DNA from: a virus
Length of the DNA stretch: 25,785 nucleotides
IMG/VR virus record: IMGVR_UViG_3300050033_000393
Coordinates: 1 to 25,785 of that record
Direction: 5' to 3' (one strand)
Positions within the stretch are counted from its first letter, which is position 1, and every line of letters begins with the position of its first letter. Position numbers and translations under genes: made by a program. Below are positions 22,962 through 25,785 of the stretch, one piece after another. The notes under the pieces are model-generated. The model worked only from the letters and a program-made list of their open reading frames with translations, was not told the origin of the DNA and did no database searches.

Positions 22962-25785
22962 CTGGCAGTTCTATATTTTTTGTAAATTCACTAACATCAT
23001 TTAAGTCACCGTTGATAAGTTCATCGATTTCATTAATCATATTAATAGCATTTTTATTTGATGCATTTAATTCATTTTCGTAAATAACCTGTGGATTTGA
23101 TTCGCTCTTCAACTTATGTCCGTAAACAAGTTTTTCAACTCTTTCGTCAAATTCTGTTTCAGACATTAGTTTTCTTCTACCAACGCTTTCAGCTTCTATT
23201 GGAGGTAGCTCGGATGGCGATTGATTTGGCAAACCCTCAGCTGGTGGTGACATACTGCCTTCGCCGCCTCCCATATCATTCATTCCGATTGGAGGCATAC
23301 CACCACCAGCAGGTGCTCCCACAGCAGGTGCGCCGCCTTGTCCAGTGTTTCCACTTGCGACTGCCGTCATAGCTGTTGGGTCGCCATATCTTTTATCAAT
23401 ATCAGCAAATAGTCCAGATTTTTTTATCGTGACAGGCGCATCAGCAAATTCTTGCATAATAACCTTTTCCATTTTCTGTTGTTTTAAGTCCTCAACGATT
23501 TCTCTATCGGTCATATTGAATAACATTCTCTTTGCGCCAGTGTGCGACATTGCAGCGATACCACCTTCTGATCTAGTAAGTTCGGTGTATGTTTGAGATT
23601 TTTCTCTCAACAATTCAGATTTCTGAATATCTAACTGAGTAGATGGATTTGTTAAAGTTAGCGTGAAGTCATTGAAGTCCTCAGTGCTATAACCTAAAAG
23701 ATATAAATGAATCATACCCATTTTGGTTAATTCCTGAACCATAGCCTGTTGAATTCTGTTTACTTTCTTAGCAAATCTAATATCAAACTGTGATACGTTT
23801 TTTCCACCGCCGCTAGCATCTTGAAATGATAGAAAAGGCTTTGGAATACCAAGACCCATGAACAAATTATCCCTTAAATATTCGATATCATGTATGTCAT
23901 TAAGGTTCGTAGCACCTGGCAATGTTTCGATACCTGTCTGAGTATTAGCGTTTCTGACAGGCAAGAAGTAATCTTCGTCGTTACCAAGAATGTTAAATCT
24001 GTAGTCAATTTGACCGTCGTTTGGAGATACTTGTTGAACTTTTTTAAATTTGGTTGCAACTTTATACATATATTCTTCAATATCATCATCATCAATATTA
24101 CCAACGTCAATTTTAAAGACCTTTTTCTCGCCTGCTCTTATAATTCTATATGTGAGCATGGCATCCTCTGCCATTATAAGCTGTCTAAAAACCCTTCTTA
24201 CTTTATTTAGTAGTGATGAACCATATGGAATGTATTTGTCGTCTCCTAGCAGTCTAAAGTGAGCTATTTCAAACGCATTGAATTCGTCGCCAGTCATTCT
24301 TTCCTTGAATAGAATACTAGACTTGCCATTGACGATTCTTTCGGTTCTTTCAATTTCAAAATTCACCATTTGCTTGATAGCAGTGATACCCTTTTTTCTT
24401 TCGCCTAACATAAGTACGAAGTTATCACCATATTTACAATTCGAAACGAACACGCCATTTCTTTGATATTCGCCATTTTCGTTTCTACCGCAAATCGGAA
24501 AATTGTGTCGATCTTGTTCATTATTCGGCCCAACGACTTCCATACAATAAACATCCTGTGTTTCAATAAGTCTTTCAACTGATAAGACTTTATGATTAAT
24601 TATTACTTCTGCCTTATGCTTGCTAAAGCTAGATATACTGTTTGCACGTTTGAAATTTGACTCATTTATCACATCTGGCTTAATACTATAAACAAAATCG
24701 TAATATGATAGGTTTGTTGCTCTGTTAATAAGTTTATACACAGTTGTCGAACTCAATGATTTGTATAGGTCTTTTCTAAAATGATTATTAGTCGCTTTAA
24801 ATAGCTCCATAAAGGCATTATCATTTTTTAATTTCTCACCCAAATTTTTAGCACTTATATAATTACTACCTTTTAAAAAATTTATTATATAAGCTAAACA
24901 TTCGTTATCAATTTTTAATGTCATTCGATCCTTAACGTTATTTTTAAAGTTGGTATCAGACCATAATTTTAACATGCCTCTTTTGCGAGTGATATTATGT
25001 GCATCATGTAAAGAACTATTATTATAATCATTAAAACACTGAGGATAAATTCCAGACATATCCTCAGACATTTTATCTCTTCTTTTTTTCGAACGTAAAT
25101 ACTTATTAATACCTTGCATTCTCTTTTCAACTACGTCAGGTCTTTTTAAAATCTTTTCAGATATGTTATTATGATATGATATATGATCACTTGTTGTCAT
25201 TCTTAACAAATTGGTTGGGTAGTTGTCTAATTTGTTGAAGTTTTTGTGATGTGTGATGTACTTATCGTTAGAAATTTGTTCAATATCCAAATTTCTAACA
25301 CACTCATGAGATATAATTCTGTGTGTAAATTTATAATGATTTGTTGATGGATTATAAACCTTTTCATAGCCTTTAATGTGCACATTAGACTCATTAGTGA
25401 CTAATGTGTAAAATGGCATCAAACTATCCCCAGATAGTAATTCGTCAGCTCTTTTATATTTGCCATTACGAAGCATGAATTCGTGATCAACAGTAGTTTC
25501 AACAAAATTGCCGTCATCAAGATGAATTTTTAATATTTCGCTATCTTTTCTCGTTAAATCACACCAAACTATTTTACCTGTTACTATATTCTTGGTTTCA
25601 TCCTGTACAGCATACGTCCAAATATCGTTTGACGGATTATCCTTCAATCTATCTGATATTTCTTTAATGGTAATTGTTTCGCCATTTAGTAATGGAACCA
25701 TTGTATTATATTTGACAGGGGTATTTCTTGTCCAGAATGGTAGGTTCGTGTTAACATTTAGAATATTGTAGTAGAAATCCTCTAA
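22948..25785 (-). CDS. 20: Portal protein (T4 gp20-like) interrupted by an intein; 5' end outside the window
   Basis: The frame runs without a stop to the right edge, 945 residues visible. N-extein at the edge: DFYYNILNVNTNLPFWTRN. After the intein: CKYGDNFVLMLGERKKG, IPYGSSLLNKVRRVFRQLIM, AEDAMLTYRIIRAGEKKVFK, IDVGNIDDDDIEEY, DEDYFLPVRNANTQTGIETL, PGATNLNDIHDIEYLRDNL and GIPKPFL. This is the gp20 order (RAPERRVFYIDVGNLP-like segment, LPRREG-like segment, TLPGGxNL). The C-terminal 120 residues are a Gly/Pro/Met-rich linker and a helical tail. The portal forms the dodecameric DNA channel at one head vertex, binding terminase and neck. The ATG at 25701 lies within the intein and is not the gene start. 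The mini-portal gene follows with overlapping codons. Confidence 0.92.
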   Translation of the reverse strand, partial: LEDFYYNILNVNTNLPFWTRNTPVKYNTMVPLLNGETITIKEISDRLKDNPSNDIWTYAVQDETKNIVTGKIVWCDLTRKDSEILKIHLDDGNFVETTVDHEFMLRNGKYKRADELLSGDSLMPFYTLVTNESNVHIKGYEKVYNPSTNHYKFTHRIISHECVRNLDIEQISNDKYITHHKNFNKLDNYPTNLLRMTTSDHISYHNNISEKILKRPDVVEKRMQGINKYLRSKKRRDKMSEDMSGIYPQCFNDYNNSSLHDAHNITRKRGMLKLWSDTNFKNNVKDRMTLKIDNECLAYIINFLKGSNYISAKNLGEKLKNDNAFMELFKATNNHFRKDLYKSLSSTTVYKLINRATNLSYYDFVYSIKPDVINESNFKRANSISSFSKHKAEVIINHKVLSVERLIETQDVYCMEVVGPNNEQDRHNFPICGRNENGEYQRNGVFVSNCKYGDNFVLMLGERKKGITAIKQMVNFEIERTERIVNGKSSILFKERMTGDEFNAFEIAHFRLLGDDKYIPYGSSLLNKVRRVFRQLIMAEDAMLTYRIIRAGEKKVFKIDVGNIDDDDIEEYMYKVATKFKKVQQVSPNDGQIDYRFNILGNDEDYFLPVRNANTQTGIETLPGATNLNDIHDIEYLRDNLFMGLGIPKPFLSFQDASGGGKNVSQFDIRFAKKVNRIQQAMVQELTKMGMIHLYLLGYSTEDFNDFTLTLTNPSTQLDIQKSELLREKSQTYTELTRSEGGIAAMSHTGAKRMLFNMTDREIVEDLKQQKMEKVIMQEFADAPVTIKKSGLFADIDKRYGDPTAMTAVASGNTGQGGAPAVGAPAGGGMPPIGMNDMGGGEGSMSPPAEGLPNQSPSELPPIEAESVGRRKLMSETEFDERVEKLVYGHKLKSESNPQVIYENELNASNKNAINMINEIDELINGDLNDVSEFTKNIELPDGKY
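24439..25722 (-). mobile_element. Intein in the portal protein with HNH endonuclease and unusual splice residues
   Basis: About 428 aa. The C-terminal junction is clear: GVFVSN|CKYGDN. The N-terminal junction is uncertain, after WTRN (Thr at 25722) or after WTRNT (Pro at 25719); no Cys or Ser stands there. Block B is TTVDHEFMLRNG. An HNH endonuclease is recognisable around 25200-25265 (YITHHKNFNKLDNYPTNLLR, SDHISYHNN), unlike the LAGLIDADG of the other three. Block F is DVYCMEVVGPNNEQDRHNF with Cys at position 4; penultimate His is replaced by Ser. Confidence 0.85.

Noticed and set aside
23091-24466. Several plus-strand frames within the portal gene
   Set aside because: Antisense to a recognisable portal sequence; hydrophobic composition is that expected of reverse-frame translation.
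1-25785. CRISPR arrays, rRNA genes, insertion-sequence transposases, stop-codon recoding
   Set aside because: No regularly spaced repeats, no rRNA-like sequence and no transposase motifs were found; TAA, TAG and TGA all end genes normally.

Overview
The window is a piece of a T4-like (myovirus-type) tailed-phage genome, AT-rich, most probably from a phage of Bacteroidetes. The phage assignment rests on a T4-style head cassette on the minus strand: portal (gp20-like), an unassigned 252-aa protein, prohead protease (gp21-like), scaffold (gp22-like) and major capsid protein (gp23-like), plus two probable neck proteins. The host assignment rests on at least four promoters of the Bacteroidetes form TTG-N18-20-TAnnTTTG and on A-rich leaders without Shine-Dalgarno sequences.

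Layout. 1-318: tail end of a plus-strand gene, a strong terminator and a palindrome-rich spacer. 319-3749: two free-standing homing endonuclease genes (GIY-YIG, and a Vsr/EDxHD type) around a minus-strand neck gene; the second endonuclease is preceded by an overlapping 48-aa ribbon-helix-helix gene. 3742-4869: second neck gene (minus). 4916-9949: tight plus-strand operon with a UvrD-like helicase carrying two inteins and four small genes without assigned function. 9948-11426: bidirectional terminator, then two overlapping, probably decayed homing endonuclease remnants (minus). 11407-11778: small protein with a transglutaminase/papain-like Cys-His-Asp pattern under its own host-type promoter. 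11857-16750: gp23, gp22 and intein-split gp21 (minus). 16836-21911: plus-strand 1691-aa baseplate hub with a C-terminal lytic transglycosylase domain. 21942-25785: 252-aa protein, a 64-aa mini-copy of a portal segment, and the intein-containing portal, which runs off the right edge (minus).

How it works together. Minus-strand genes build the head: portal and scaffold nucleate the prohead, gp23 forms the shell, and the gp21-like protease matures it at (I/L)xE sites. The plus-strand helicase operon looks like early/replicative genes. Two promoter classes seem to separate these sets: host-type promoters in front of the helicase operon, the RHH/endonuclease pair, the small protease-like gene and the hub; and a recurrent AGTATTTATATT-like motif 11-30 nt before most head and neck genes. 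About one third of the window is homing-endonuclease DNA: four inteins in three essential genes, at active sites in the helicase and protease, plus two intact-looking and two eroded free-standing endonucleases. All functional calls are from reading the sequence; no database search was run.
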